DNA of 58,960 bases from DAOMOD01 sp035444205 (GCA_035444205.1 DAOMOD010000003.1:1-58960); one strand, 5' to 3'. Positions 33,452 to 43,178 are shown, counted from the first letter of the stretch. A program made the numbers and translations. The notes: generated from the letters alone by a model not told the origin.

Positions 33452-33686
33452 CTACGGTCTGGAGCTTCCCGCGGCACCCGGTTCAACCTCGTTTGACGGG
33501 CAGGCGCAGCGAATCGTCGCATCGATTTTCGCCCGCGCGAAGACGTCTCACCGGCGGCACCGGGAATCGGATCGATGGCACTGGAAACCGTGGCGCAAGG
33601 GGTGCATATTCGGGCGCAGGCCGGTTCGAATTCGGTCCAGCCGCAATCGATTCGGCCGCTTCCACCCCATCCCGGGAGGCTGAGTC

Positions 33687-33914
33687 ATGAGCAAGATATC
33701 CCCGCAACTCCTCGTCAAGGCCTGTGCTGTACTGGCAGTGGCGGCGATGGCCACAGGTTGCGCCACCACGACTACCCCCACTGCGCATTCCGGCATCGCG
33801 GCGTCCAACGTCTCGGGCCAGGTCGACGGCGACAAGATGGCGCGTGTCGAGACGGTGGCGCGTCGCACCGGCGTGACCGTGGTCTGGGTCAATCCACCGC
33901 GCAAGTACGACTGA
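33687..33914 (+). CDS. Small putative lipoprotein
   Basis: A 75-residue protein preceded by GGGAGG nine bases before ATG. The N-terminus (MSKISPQLLVKACAVLAVAAMATGC) is a lipoprotein signal with an acceptable lipobox (ATGC). The mature peptide of about 51 residues is Thr-rich at first (ATTTTPTAH) and ends GVTVVWVNPPRKYD. I do not know this family. It lies in the space between truD and surE, 20 bases from the convergent Smr stop. Confidence 0.65.
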   Translation: MSKISPQLLVKACAVLAVAAMATGCATTTTPTAHSGIAASNVSGQVDGDKMARVETVARRTGVTVVWVNPPRKYD

Positions 33915-33934
33915 GGGCGCTTCGCTTCTGCGTC

Positions 33935-34489
33935 TCAGCGTGGTGCCGCCAGCAGTACCAGGGTGGCGCCGGTGCCACCCTGGGACGGGCGAGCCGAGGC
34001 GAAGGCAAGCACATCGCCGCGCTGCCTGAGCAGGCGATCGGCGAGTCTCTTCAGCACCGGGCCCTGCGCCTTCGAGCGCAGGCCCTTGCCGTGGATCACC
34101 TTCACGCACAGGCGCCTTTCCCTGCGGCATTCGTCGAGGAAGCGCTTGAGCGTCGCCTCGGCGGCGGCCGCGTTCATCTGGTGCAGGTCGATTTCGTCGG
34201 CGACGGCAAACTGGCCGCGGCGCAGGCGCTTCAACAGGCGCGGCGAGTGGCCGTCCTTGAGGTGAACCAGTTCCTCGCCGACCTCGATGCTGGCGGGGTC
34301 GAAATCCATGCGCAGCAGTTCGTCCATGACCCGCGCCTCGTCGGCCTCGGAGTGGCGCGGACGTGGCTTCGGCCGCGGGGCTGAGGGCACCACGGTAGGG
34401 GATTTCATGCGTCGCACCGGCCCCACCGCTTCCTCGAACAGGGCGCGGTCGGTAGCGTCCGGGACGCTGCTCGGCTTGCGTTTGTGCAT
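33935..34489 (-). CDS. Smr domain protein (YdaL/SmrA-like)
   Basis: A 184-residue protein with a basic, Pro-rich N-terminus and a C-terminal Smr domain (about 95-184): EIDLHQMNAAAAEATLKRFL, CVKVIHGKGLRS and the closing SARPSQGGTGATLVLL. Stand-alone Smr proteins of this type are DNA/RNA nicking endonucleases in E. coli (SmrA/SmrB); SmrB cleaves mRNA at collided ribosomes. The start at 34489 (MHKRKPSS) is chosen over longer forms because it leaves the divergent surE promoter region free. Confidence 0.88.
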   Translation of the reverse strand: MHKRKPSSVPDATDRALFEEAVGPVRRMKSPTVVPSAPRPKPRPRHSEADEARVMDELLRMDFDPASIEVGEELVHLKDGHSPRLLKRLRRGQFAVADEIDLHQMNAAAAEATLKRFLDECRRERRLCVKVIHGKGLRSKAQGPVLKRLADRLLRQRGDVLAFASARPSQGGTGATLVLLAAPR

Positions 34490-34576
34490 GTCACGATAGT
34501 ACCGGTGCGCGGATGACATTGGGGTTGGTGTGCGCAGCCGCGGTTCGCCGATGCGGGGTTTCGGCTCGCGTTCGGG

Positions 34577-34582
34577 TATATT
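34577..34582 (+). promoter_or_regulatory. Candidate -10 element of surE
   Basis: TATATT, a 5 of 6 match to TATAAT, 25 bases upstream of the surE ATG in an otherwise GC-rich divergent gap. No good -35 is visible. Confidence 0.3.
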
Positions 34583-34607
34583 TCCCCGGTTTCCCGACCC
34601 GCTCCCC

Positions 34608-35384
34608 ATGCATCTACTTATCAGCAACGACGACGGCGTCGAGGCGCCGGGCATACGCGTGCTGGCCGACAGTCTGGCCAGTCTCGGCAAGGTCACCGTG
34701 GTCGCTCCCGATCGCGACCGCTCCGGTGCCAGCAACTCGCTCACCCTGGACCAGCCGATCCGCGTGTCCTGCCTCGACAGTGGTTTCTTCCGCGTCGCCG
34801 GCACGCCCACCGACTGCGTGCATCTGGCGCTATGCGGCATGCTTGACGACGAACCCGACATCGTCGTCTCCGGCATCAACAACGCGGCCAATCTCGGCGA
34901 CGACGTGATCTACTCCGGCACCGTGGCGGCAGCCATGGAAGGGCGCTTTCTCGGCCTGCCGGCCATCGCCGTTTCGCTGGCCAGCCACGGCCACAAGCCG
35001 CAGCACTTCGAAAGTGCGGCGCGGGCTGCGCGCCTCATCGTCGAACGCCTGGTGCATGACCCGCTGCCGGCCGACACCATCCTCAACCTGAACGTGCCCG
35101 ACCTGCCCTGGGAGAAGATCCGTGGTTTCGAGGTCACCCGGCTCGGTCATCGCCATCGCGCCGAACCCTGTGTGCCGCAGTCCGACCCGCGCGGTCGGCC
35201 GATCTGGTGGATCGGTCCCGCCGGCGCGGAACAGGATGCCGGTCCCGGCACCGATTTCCACGCAGTGCGCAACGGCTTCATCTCGATCACCCCGATCCAT
35301 GTCGACCTGACCCGCTACCAGGCGCTGGACAAGGTTTCCGGGTGGGTGGTCGCCCTCGGCGAGTCCATGGCGTTCAGCGCATGA
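34608..35384 (+). CDS. surE: 5'/3'-nucleotidase SurE
   Basis: A 258-residue metal-dependent survival protein that dephosphorylates nucleoside monophosphates. The N-terminal MHLLISNDDGVEAPG has the metal-binding Asn7-Asp8-Asp9. Further signatures are APDRDRSGASNSLTL, GTPTDCVHLAL, VSGINNAANLGDDVIYSGTV and TDFHAVRNGFISITP. The surE stop overlaps pcm by four bases. The order surE-pcm-yqaA-nlpD matches xanthomonad genomes and extends the enteric surE-pcm-nlpD. Confidence 0.96.
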   Translation: MHLLISNDDGVEAPGIRVLADSLASLGKVTVVAPDRDRSGASNSLTLDQPIRVSCLDSGFFRVAGTPTDCVHLALCGMLDDEPDIVVSGINNAANLGDDVIYSGTVAAAMEGRFLGLPAIAVSLASHGHKPQHFESAARAARLIVERLVHDPLPADTILNLNVPDLPWEKIRGFEVTRLGHRHRAEPCVPQSDPRGRPIWWIGPAGAEQDAGPGTDFHAVRNGFISITPIHVDLTRYQALDKVSGWVVALGESMAFSA

Positions 35385-36058
35385 AGCTGCAACAGAAACT
35401 CGGCGCCGAGGCTCGCGGACTCGGCATGACTTCGCAGCGGGCGCGCGACCGCCTGATCGAGCGCCTGCGTGGCGCCGGCATCGCCGACGCGGCGGTGCTG
35501 GAGGCGATCCGCACCGTGCCGCGCCACCTGTTCATCGACGAAGCCCTGGCCAGCCGCGCCTACGAGGACACCGCGCTGCCCATCGGCCACGGGCAGACCA
35601 TTTCGCAGCCTTTCGTGGTGGCACGCATGACCGCGCTGGTGATCGGCAACCGTCGTCCGTCGCGGGTACTGGAGATCGGTACCGGATCGGGCTACCAGGC
35701 GGCCATCCTGGCCACCCTGGTCGATCGCGTGTACACGGTCGAGCGCATCGACGAGCTGCTGCGACTGGCGCGCCGGCGCTTCCGCAAGCTCGGACTCACC
35801 CATATCCGTTCGCGTCACGACGATGGCCGATTGGGCTGGCCCGAGGAGGCGCCCTTCGATGCCATCCTGGTGACCGCGGCGGGACCGGTGGTCGAGCCCG
35901 CCCTGATCGATCAGCTTGCCGTGGGCGGCGTGCTGGTGGCCCCGGTCGGGTTGCCGGGTGCACAGCGCCTGCTGCGCGTCACCCGGGGTGCCGAGGGTCT
36001 GCTGGAAGAAGCCTTCGACCCGGTGACTTTCGTGCCCCTGCTGGGCGGCGTGCTTTGA
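35381..36058 (+). CDS. pcm: Protein-L-isoaspartate O-methyltransferase
   Basis: A 225-residue cytosolic SAM-dependent enzyme repairing isoaspartyl damage in proteins. Diagnostic segments are MTSQRARDRLIERLR, TVPRHLFIDEALASRAYEDTALPIGHGQTISQP, the SAM-binding VLEIGTGSGYQAAILA, VERIDEL and GRLGWPEEAPFDAILVTAA. It is coupled to surE (ATGA) and to the following gene (TGATG). Confidence 0.95.
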   Translation: MKLQQKLGAEARGLGMTSQRARDRLIERLRGAGIADAAVLEAIRTVPRHLFIDEALASRAYEDTALPIGHGQTISQPFVVARMTALVIGNRRPSRVLEIGTGSGYQAAILATLVDRVYTVERIDELLRLARRRFRKLGLTHIRSRHDDGRLGWPEEAPFDAILVTAAGPVVEPALIDQLAVGGVLVAPVGLPGAQRLLRVTRGAEGLLEEAFDPVTFVPLLGGVL

Positions 36059-36639
36059 TGGCCCTGTTCGAGCCGATCTACCGGCGCACCCTGGCGCTGT
36101 CCGAACATCGACACGCGACGCGCTACCTGGTGGCGGTGAGCGCGTCGGAAAGCATCATCTTTCCGGTGCCGCCGGATGTGATGCTGATTCCCATGGCGCT
36201 GGCGCGACCGCGACGCGCATTTTATTTCGCCAGCGTGTGCACCATTGCCTCGGTGGCCGGCGGACTGGTCGGTTACCTGCTTGGCATGTTCGCCTTCGAG
36301 CTGGTCGAGCCGTGGCTGCACCGGTTCGGATACTGGTCCGCCTTCGTGCAGGTGCAGGACCTGTTCGCCCGCTACGGCTTCTGGATCGTGCTGGCCGCGG
36401 GCTTCACACCGATTCCATTCAAGGTGTTCACCATCGCTTCGGGCGCCTTCGGCATGCCCTTCCTGCCGTTTGTGCTGGGTTCGATGGTCGGACGCGGCGG
36501 GCGTTTCTTCCTGGTTGCCTCGCTGATCCGCATCGGCGGCGAACGCATGGAGGCGCAGATTCGCCGCCACGTCGAATGGCTGGGCTGGCTGGGCGTCGCG
36601 CTGGTGGTGGCCGCCGGTCTGTGGCTGTGGCTGCGCTGA
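36058..36639 (+). CDS. YqaA family (SNARE-associated/DedA-like) membrane protein
   Basis: A 193-residue inner-membrane protein with four or five hydrophobic segments. Family features are SASESIIFPVPPDVMLIPMAL (re-entrant region), SVAGGLVGYLLG, YGFWIVLAAGFTPIPFKVFTIASGAFGMPFLPF and GRGGRFFLVASLI. DedA/VTT-fold proteins are implicated in lipid flipping such as undecaprenyl phosphate recycling; for YqaA itself the role is not established. It starts at the ATG overlapping the pcm stop by one base. Confidence 0.88.
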   Translation: MALFEPIYRRTLALSEHRHATRYLVAVSASESIIFPVPPDVMLIPMALARPRRAFYFASVCTIASVAGGLVGYLLGMFAFELVEPWLHRFGYWSAFVQVQDLFARYGFWIVLAAGFTPIPFKVFTIASGAFGMPFLPFVLGSMVGRGGRFFLVASLIRIGGERMEAQIRRHVEWLGWLGVALVVAAGLWLWLR

Positions 36640-36647
36640 AGCCGACC

Positions 36648-37592
36648 ATGCACACGCGACGGATCCTGCTGTTGTCGCTTCTGGTGCTGGCTGGCTGCGC
36701 CAGCGCTCCGGCACCGGTGCACGACCGCTCGCCGGGCGTGCCGCGCAGCGCACGGGCGGTCGACGATACGCACCTGGTGCAACGCGGCGATACCATCTAT
36801 GGCATTGCCTTCCGCAACAACCTCGACTGGCGCGAATTCGCCGCATGGAACCAGGTCGGGTCGCCCTACACCATCTACATCGGACAGCGCCTGCGCCTGA
36901 CGCCACCTCCGGGCTGGCGACCTGGCGCGGTGCCGGCGGTCGCGGCAAGGTCGCCGGACATCGTCGCCTCGACCGGTCCGGTGGAAACGCAGCCACTGGT
37001 GATCGATGATCGTCCGGCCCGGGTCGAGGCGCTGGGACCGGCGACGGATACACCTCGGACCACGCAACCACGACCCCAACCTGCGGAGACGCAAGCGCCC
37101 ACGCGGCCCGCGCCAACGCCCGATCGAAGCGCAGAAGCACGCACGCCGTCCGTCGACCCACCACCCACGCCGAGCGCCACCACGCCGCAGGGGCCTCCCG
37201 CAGCCACGCGTACGGTCCAGGGCGTGGCCTGGCGCTGGCCGGCCAGCGGCCCGCTGCTGCGTACGTTTGCAGCCAACGATCCCCTGCGTCAGGGAATCGA
37301 TATCGCCGGAACAGCGGGAGACCCGGTCTATGCCTCGGCCGACGGCGAGGTGGTGTACTCGGGTTCGGGACTGGTCGGCTATGGAGAGCTGATCATCATC
37401 AAGCACTCCGAGCAGTACCTTTCCGCGTATGGCCACAATCGCAGGCGTCTGGTCAGCGAGGGCCAGCGCGTGCGCGCCGGCCAGCAGATCGCCGAGATGG
37501 GGCGCACCGGCACCGACCGCGAGAAACTGCATTTCGAGATCCGCCGCGGCGGACGCCCGGTCAACCCGGCCGAGCATCTGCCGCCGCGTTGA
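36648..37592 (+). CDS. nlpD: NlpD-like lipoprotein, LysM plus degenerate M23/LytM domain
   Basis: A 314-residue outer-membrane lipoprotein (lipobox LAGC at about 18-21). A LysM domain (HLVQRGDTIYGIAFRNNLDWREFAAWN ending in YIGQRLRL) binds peptidoglycan. A long Pro/Thr/Ala-rich linker leads to a LytM domain (about 200-314). The first metal His is replaced (QGIDIAG instead of HxGxD), while YGH and LHFEIR are kept, so it is probably a non-enzymatic activator of an amidase such as AmiC, as in E. coli NlpD. Start ATG 36648. The rpoS gene that follows nlpD in enterics and pseudomonads is absent here. Confidence 0.93.
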   Translation: MHTRRILLLSLLVLAGCASAPAPVHDRSPGVPRSARAVDDTHLVQRGDTIYGIAFRNNLDWREFAAWNQVGSPYTIYIGQRLRLTPPPGWRPGAVPAVAARSPDIVASTGPVETQPLVIDDRPARVEALGPATDTPRTTQPRPQPAETQAPTRPAPTPDRSAEARTPSVDPPPTPSATTPQGPPAATRTVQGVAWRWPASGPLLRTFAANDPLRQGIDIAGTAGDPVYASADGEVVYSGSGLVGYGELIIIKHSEQYLSAYGHNRRRLVSEGQRVRAGQQIAEMGRTGTDREKLHFEIRRGGRPVNPAEHLPPR

Positions 37593-37597
37593 GGGCG

Positions 37598-37664
37598 CAG
37601 CAAGCCACGCTCTACGACAGCGCGCAAGCCCAAGGTCTTCGTAGTGCCGAGCCTGCTCGGCACC
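37598..37664. repeat. REP-like elements between nlpD and the Mth938-like gene
   Basis: Two variant units lie between convergent genes. At 37598-37617 is CAGCAAGCCACGCTCTACGA; at 37641-37664 is GTAGTGCCGAGC-CTGCTCGGCAC, itself palindromic. Both resemble the arms found at 15444-15515 and 52435-52512, in the opposite relative order. Confidence 0.7.
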
Positions 37665-37673
37665 GTTCAAGGC

Positions 37674-38042
37674 TCAGCCAAGCAGAAACGCCGCCACCAC
37701 GCGTCGACCTTCGGCGGCCAGCACGTTGAAGGTACGGGCCGCGGCACCGTTGTCCATGACCTCGACACCGATGCCTCGGGTCAGGAACGCGGCCAGGGTG
37801 TGCTGGCTCGGAAACACCTGGCGTGGCCCGGTGCCGAGAATCACCAGTTCCGGCGCCAGCTCGAACAGGGGCGCCAGGGCCGCATCCTGAAGGTCGGACA
37901 GTGCCGCGACCTGCCAGTCGCCCGCCTGTTCCGGGGTCAGCAGGAAACTGCGGGTGAAGGTGCGATCCGAGACCGCAATGCTGTCCTCGCGCACCCAGCG
38001 CACGTACAGATGCCCATGCGGTGCTTCGTATTGCAGCGGCAC
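37674..38042 (-). CDS. Mth938-like (DUF498/DUF598) domain protein
   Basis: A 122-residue protein of the Mth938/NDUFAF3-like fold, usually 120-125 residues long. Signatures are SFLLTPEQAGDWQV, LAPELVILGTGPRQVFPS and GIGVEVMDNGAAARTFNVLAAEGRRVVAAFLL. The mitochondrial relative NDUFAF3 helps assemble complex I; the bacterial role is not defined. It has a GTG start with AGGAGG eight bases upstream and is 12 bases after yhbY. Confidence 0.88.
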   Translation of the reverse strand: MPLQYEAPHGHLYVRWVREDSIAVSDRTFTRSFLLTPEQAGDWQVAALSDLQDAALAPLFELAPELVILGTGPRQVFPSQHTLAAFLTRGIGVEVMDNGAAARTFNVLAAEGRRVVAAFLLG

Positions 38043-38054
38043 AACCGCGCCTCC

Positions 38055-38354
38055 TCAGCGCCCGGGGAGCGGTATGCGCGGCTGTTCGGCATTGCGCCGG
38101 TAGACGGTTGCCATGTGCCCGACCGTCTGCACCACTTCGCTGCCGCTTCGCCCGGCGATCTCGGCGATCATCGCGCGGCGCTGTTCACGGCCATCGGCAG
38201 CGATCTTCAGCTTGACCAGTTCATGGTGGTCCAGCGCGACCTCGAGTTCGGCCAGCACGGCATCGGTCAGCCCCTTGTCGCCGATCATGACGATGGGGCG
38301 CAGGGCATGCGCGAGACCGCGCAGGTGGCGTTTCTGGTGGGGGCTGAGCGGCAT
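38055..38354 (-). CDS. yhbY: CRS1-YhbY domain ribosome-assembly RNA-binding protein
   Basis: A 99-residue KH-like RNA-binding protein associated with pre-50S particles. Conserved residues include LSPHQKRHLRGLAHALRPIV, the GDKGLTDAVLAELEVALDHHELVKLKI core (GxKGL and HELVKxK) and QTVGHMATVYR. It is divergent from rlmE across a 69-base gap, the same arrangement as in E. coli. Confidence 0.94.
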   Translation of the reverse strand: MPLSPHQKRHLRGLAHALRPIVMIGDKGLTDAVLAELEVALDHHELVKLKIAADGREQRRAMIAEIAGRSGSEVVQTVGHMATVYRRNAEQPRIPLPGR

Positions 38355-38387
38355 GCGATGAACAGGTCGGGGCAGGGGCGCAAAGAG

Positions 38388-38393
38388 TATCAT
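38388..38393 (+). promoter_or_regulatory. Candidate -10 element of rlmE
   Basis: TATCAT, a 5 of 6 match to the -10 consensus, 30 bases upstream of the rlmE ATG within the short yhbY/rlmE divergent gap. No convincing -35. Confidence 0.3.
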
Positions 38394-38423
38394 TGCCGGT
38401 TCCCTCCCTGGTGCCGTCCGCCC

Positions 38424-39083
38424 ATGGCCCGAAGCAAGAGCAGCCAGCGCTGGCTCAAGGAGCATTTCAGCGATCCTTTCGTGAAGCGCGCCCAGGCCGA
38501 GGGCTGGCGCTCGCGCGCGGTGTTCAAGCTGGAGGAACTGCTGGGCAAGGACCGCCTGATCCGTCCGGGCATGGTGGTGGTCGATCTCGGCGCCGCGCCG
38601 GGCGGCTGGTCGCAGTTCGTACGCCAGGCCATGGGCGAGCAGGGACGCGTGATCGCGCTCGACATCCTCGATATGCCGCCGGTCGCCGGCGTGGAGTTCA
38701 TTCACGGCGATTTCAGGGAGGCCGACGCACTGTCACGCCTCGAGGCCGCGCTTGGCGGCCAGCGCGTCGACCTTGTGCTTTCCGATATGGCCCCCAACAT
38801 GACAGGGTTGGCAGCCGTGGATCGGCCGCGCGGCATGCACCTGGCCGAACTGGCGCGGGATTTCGCCGCCCAGTGGCTGAAACCAGGTGGCGATTTCCTG
38901 GTCAAACTCTTTCAGGGCCCCGGATTCGACGATTACGTCAGGGACTTGCGCCGCGATTATCGGCGTGTTGTGCTGCGGAAACCCAAGGCTTCGCGGGGTC
39001 GCAGCCCCGAGGTGTACGCGGTGGCCATGGACTTTCGCGGTGCCGGCGCACCCTTGCCAGGCGGCTCGGATGCGTCCGCTTGA
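38424..39083 (+). CDS. rlmE: 23S rRNA (uridine-2'-O-)-methyltransferase
   Basis: A 219-residue heat-shock RrmJ/FtsJ methylating U2552 of 23S rRNA. It has the K-D-K-E catalytic tetrad Lys35 (RSRAVFKLEEL), Asp121 (LSDMAPNMTG), Lys161 (FLVKLFQG) and Glu196 (RSPEVYAV), with the same spacing as E. coli 38/124/164/199. SAM motif VVVDLGAAPGGWSQF. It precedes ftsH as in enterics, with a 51-base gap. Confidence 0.96.
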   Translation: MARSKSSQRWLKEHFSDPFVKRAQAEGWRSRAVFKLEELLGKDRLIRPGMVVVDLGAAPGGWSQFVRQAMGEQGRVIALDILDMPPVAGVEFIHGDFREADALSRLEAALGGQRVDLVLSDMAPNMTGLAAVDRPRGMHLAELARDFAAQWLKPGGDFLVKLFQGPGFDDYVRDLRRDYRRVVLRKPKASRGRSPEVYAVAMDFRGAGAPLPGGSDASA

Positions 39084-39134
39084 GGCACAATGATCCATTG
39101 AACGTAGGCCCGTGAACAACGAATCTCCCCCGAA

Positions 39135-41048
<1,914 letters not shown>

Positions 41049-41055
41049 GCTGGTT

Positions 41056-41204
41056 TAGGGCCTAGGGCTTGGGGCTTAGGGCCTAGGGAGTAAAGCCGGC
41101 AAGTTTGGCGGCCTTGCTTTCGCGGCGCGCGGCGTTTGCCTAAACGCCCGGAGCCGGTGGCAGCGCATCAATCTCGCCGATTCTAGGCCCTAGGCCCTAG
41201 GCCC
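41056..41204. repeat. Inverted heptanucleotide arrays (TAGGGCC) between ftsH and folP
   Basis: The left array, 41056-41090, has about five heptamer units of TAGGGCC with variants. The right array, 41184-41204, has three perfect units of TAGGCCC, which as a tandem array is the reverse complement of the left one. The 93-base spacer holds a smaller hairpin (GGCGTTT-GCCT-AAACGCC). The arrays could pair into a long stem. They occupy the whole ftsH-folP gap. Confidence 0.88.
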
Positions 41205-41220
41205 TGATAGGAGCGCACCC

Positions 41221-42123
41221 ATGTTCCCCGACCCCTCCCTCCGCACCCTCGACTGCGCTGGCCGCGTCGTCGTGCTTGACCGGCCGCGCATCATGGGCAT
41301 CGTCAACGTCACGCCGGATTCGTTCTCCGATGGCGGGCGGCTGGCGGATGTCGAAGCCGCCGTATCCTTCGGGTTGAAGCTTGTGGAGGAGGGCGCCGAT
41401 ATCCTCGACGTGGGGGGCGAGTCGACCCGTCCCGGGGCCGAGCCGGTGTCCGAACAGGAAGAGCTGGACCGGGTGATGCCTGTGATCGAGCGGCTGGCAC
41501 GGGAGTGCGAGCTGCCCATCTCGGTCGACACCTCCAAGGCCGCAGTGATGCGTGCCGCGGTGGCCGCCGGCGCCGGGATGGTGAATGACGTCTGCGCCCT
41601 GCGCGGCGAAGGCGCGCTTGACGCAGTGGCCGAGCTCGGCGTGCCGGTTTGCCTGATGCACATGCAGGGCGAACCGCGCAGCATGCAGGAAGCGCCCGAC
41701 TACGACGACGTGGTGGGCGAGGTGCGACGCTTCCTGGCCGAGCGCGTGTTCGCCTGCGAAATGGCGGGGATCGACAAGAAGAAGATCGTCATCGACCCAG
41801 GCTTCGGCTTCGGCAAGACCCTGGAGCACAACCTGGCGCTGCTGGCGCGGCTGGACCAGTTGGCAGAAATCGGCGTGCCGGTGCTGGCCGGCCTTTCGCG
41901 CAAGTCGATGATCGGTGCCATCACCGGCCGCGATAAACCCGACCAGCGTTTGCCCGGGTCGCTGGCCGCCGCAGTGATTGCCGCCCAGCGCGGTGCCCGG
42001 CTGCTGCGGGTCCACGACGTGGCCGCCACCCGCGACGCCGTGGCAGTTCTGGAAGCGGTGCGGCCCTTGTTGCCGAAGGCGCGGAGCGGCGTCGCACCGA
42101 AGGTGGTCTGGGACGAGGATTGA
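41221..42123 (+). CDS. folP: Dihydropteroate synthase
   Basis: A 300-residue TIM-barrel enzyme joining p-aminobenzoate to the pterin pyrophosphate in folate synthesis; the sulfonamide target. Motifs are IMGIVNVTPDSFSDGG, DILDVGGESTRPGA, ISVDTSKAAVM, GMVNDVCAL, CLMHMQGEPRSMQ, IDPGFGFGKTLEHNL and LAGLSRKSMIG. The Shine-Dalgarno AGGAG lies eight bases before ATG in a stretch (AGGAGCGCACC) identical to the core of the REP family at 12072. The N-terminus is about 15 residues longer than in E. coli, but no better start is seen. Confidence 0.96.
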   Translation: MFPDPSLRTLDCAGRVVVLDRPRIMGIVNVTPDSFSDGGRLADVEAAVSFGLKLVEEGADILDVGGESTRPGAEPVSEQEELDRVMPVIERLARECELPISVDTSKAAVMRAAVAAGAGMVNDVCALRGEGALDAVAELGVPVCLMHMQGEPRSMQEAPDYDDVVGEVRRFLAERVFACEMAGIDKKKIVIDPGFGFGKTLEHNLALLARLDQLAEIGVPVLAGLSRKSMIGAITGRDKPDQRLPGSLAAAVIAAQRGARLLRVHDVAATRDAVAVLEAVRPLLPKARSGVAPKVVWDED

Positions 42124-42135
42124 TCGGCGCCGCGC

Positions 42136-42184
42136 AGGGCACAGGGCACAGGGCACAGGGCACAGGGCACAGGGCACAGGGCAC
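42136..42184. repeat. Seven tandem heptamers AGGGCAC downstream of folP
   Basis: Seven perfect units of AGGGCAC, 49 bases, begin 12 bases after the folP stop and sit 73 bases before the next gene. The heptamer (GGGCACA in another phase) differs by two bases from the GGGCCTA heptamer on the other side of folP. Confidence 0.95.
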
Positions 42185-42257
42185 AAGCCACGCCTGTCCG
42201 CTTCTCCCGCCTGATGACGATACCCTCGACAGGTCCGTTCATCGTGGGAGAACCGCC

Positions 42258-43178
42258 ATGCGCATCGATCGTCTGCTTGCGGTGTCGCTACTGCTCGGGA
42301 TGATGTCAAGCGCCGTCGCCTCGGCGCAGGACATCGAGCAGGATGTCGAGCTTGCGAAGAAGCTCGACACCTACATCCGCTGCGCCAATTACCATTCCGA
42401 GCGCATCTTCGACAGCCGCAACCGATACCACTCCTGGGTGGGCAAGCGCGGGCCGACCGGGCGTGAGCGCATCGTCTACGGGCTCTACGAGGTACACAGT
42501 CCTGGCAACTGCCCCAGGAATATCGCCGCGGCGGCAGAGCGCCCGCCGCATCTGGACGATCTGCACGAAGCGGGCGCTGCCTGGGCCGAGGCGCTGCGGA
42601 CCGTGCACGGGCTGGTGGTCGAGGCATACCGCTACTACGACATGGAGAACTACAAGGACGACCGCATGAAGCGCGGCAAGGAAATGCACCAGCCGCTGGT
42701 CGACGCCTTCGATCGATTCGCGGCGGCCGACAAGGCGCTTTCCGAACAGATCAGACTGCATACCGAGGGCCTGCAGACGCGACGGCTGGAGCGTCTTGCG
42801 GCGGATCCCGAGCGTCGCGTCGACTACCTGCTGCTGGCCAGCATGCGCCACGCCCGCGCCGCACTTTCGCTGGCCAAGCCTTCGGGTGACCGCAGTTTCC
42901 AACGAGACGCTTTCGACGCCGAAGTGGCGCAGTTCGAAACGCTGCTGGCCGAGCTGGAGCAGACCCAGAGGCGCGTCAGCAAGAGCGCGGGCATGAGCGG
43001 CTATCTGAGCAATGGCAACACCTTCCTGCGTACCGCCAAGACGCTGTCGCGCATGCACAGGGACCGCAAGCGCCACGACACCTTCTTCCTGCCCGAAAGC
43101 CCGGAGCTGGTCGAGGGCCATCCCGGCAAGATGCTGTACGAGTTCAACAGGATGGTGAGCGACTTCAACCGGATCTGA
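42258..43178 (+). CDS. YiiG-like DUF3829 protein, exported
   Basis: A 306-residue protein with a signal peptide (MRIDRLLAVSLLLGMMSSAVASA) and a helical mature part. It matches the DUF3829 pattern: N-terminal KKLDTYIRCANYHSERI, a YRYYDMENYKDDRMKRGKEMHQPLVDAFDRFAAADKAL block and a C-terminal segment KMLYEFNRMVSDFN. It is probably periplasmic, function unknown. It interrupts the conserved folP-glmM junction and is preceded by a heptamer array. A GGGAG ribosome-binding site supports the ATG at 42258. Confidence 0.78.
   Translation: MRIDRLLAVSLLLGMMSSAVASAQDIEQDVELAKKLDTYIRCANYHSERIFDSRNRYHSWVGKRGPTGRERIVYGLYEVHSPGNCPRNIAAAAERPPHLDDLHEAGAAWAEALRTVHGLVVEAYRYYDMENYKDDRMKRGKEMHQPLVDAFDRFAAADKALSEQIRLHTEGLQTRRLERLAADPERRVDYLLLASMRHARAALSLAKPSGDRSFQRDAFDAEVAQFETLLAELEQTQRRVSKSAGMSGYLSNGNTFLRTAKTLSRMHRDRKRHDTFFLPESPELVEGHPGKMLYEFNRMVSDFNRI

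Noticed and set aside
33621..33635. A T-loop-like sequence (GGTTCGAAT in a short stem) suggesting a tRNA
   Set aside because: No acceptor, D or anticodon arms could be built around it and no CCA end is present.
42136..42184. Tandem heptamers as a CRISPR array
   Set aside because: Units are 7 bases with no spacers and no cas genes; it is a simple tandem repeat.
42120..42257. A 46-residue upstream extension of the DUF3829 protein through the heptamer array (GTGHRAQ repeats)
   Set aside because: The signal peptide and GGGAG ribosome-binding site at 42258 show the true start; the extension merely reads the repeat in frame.
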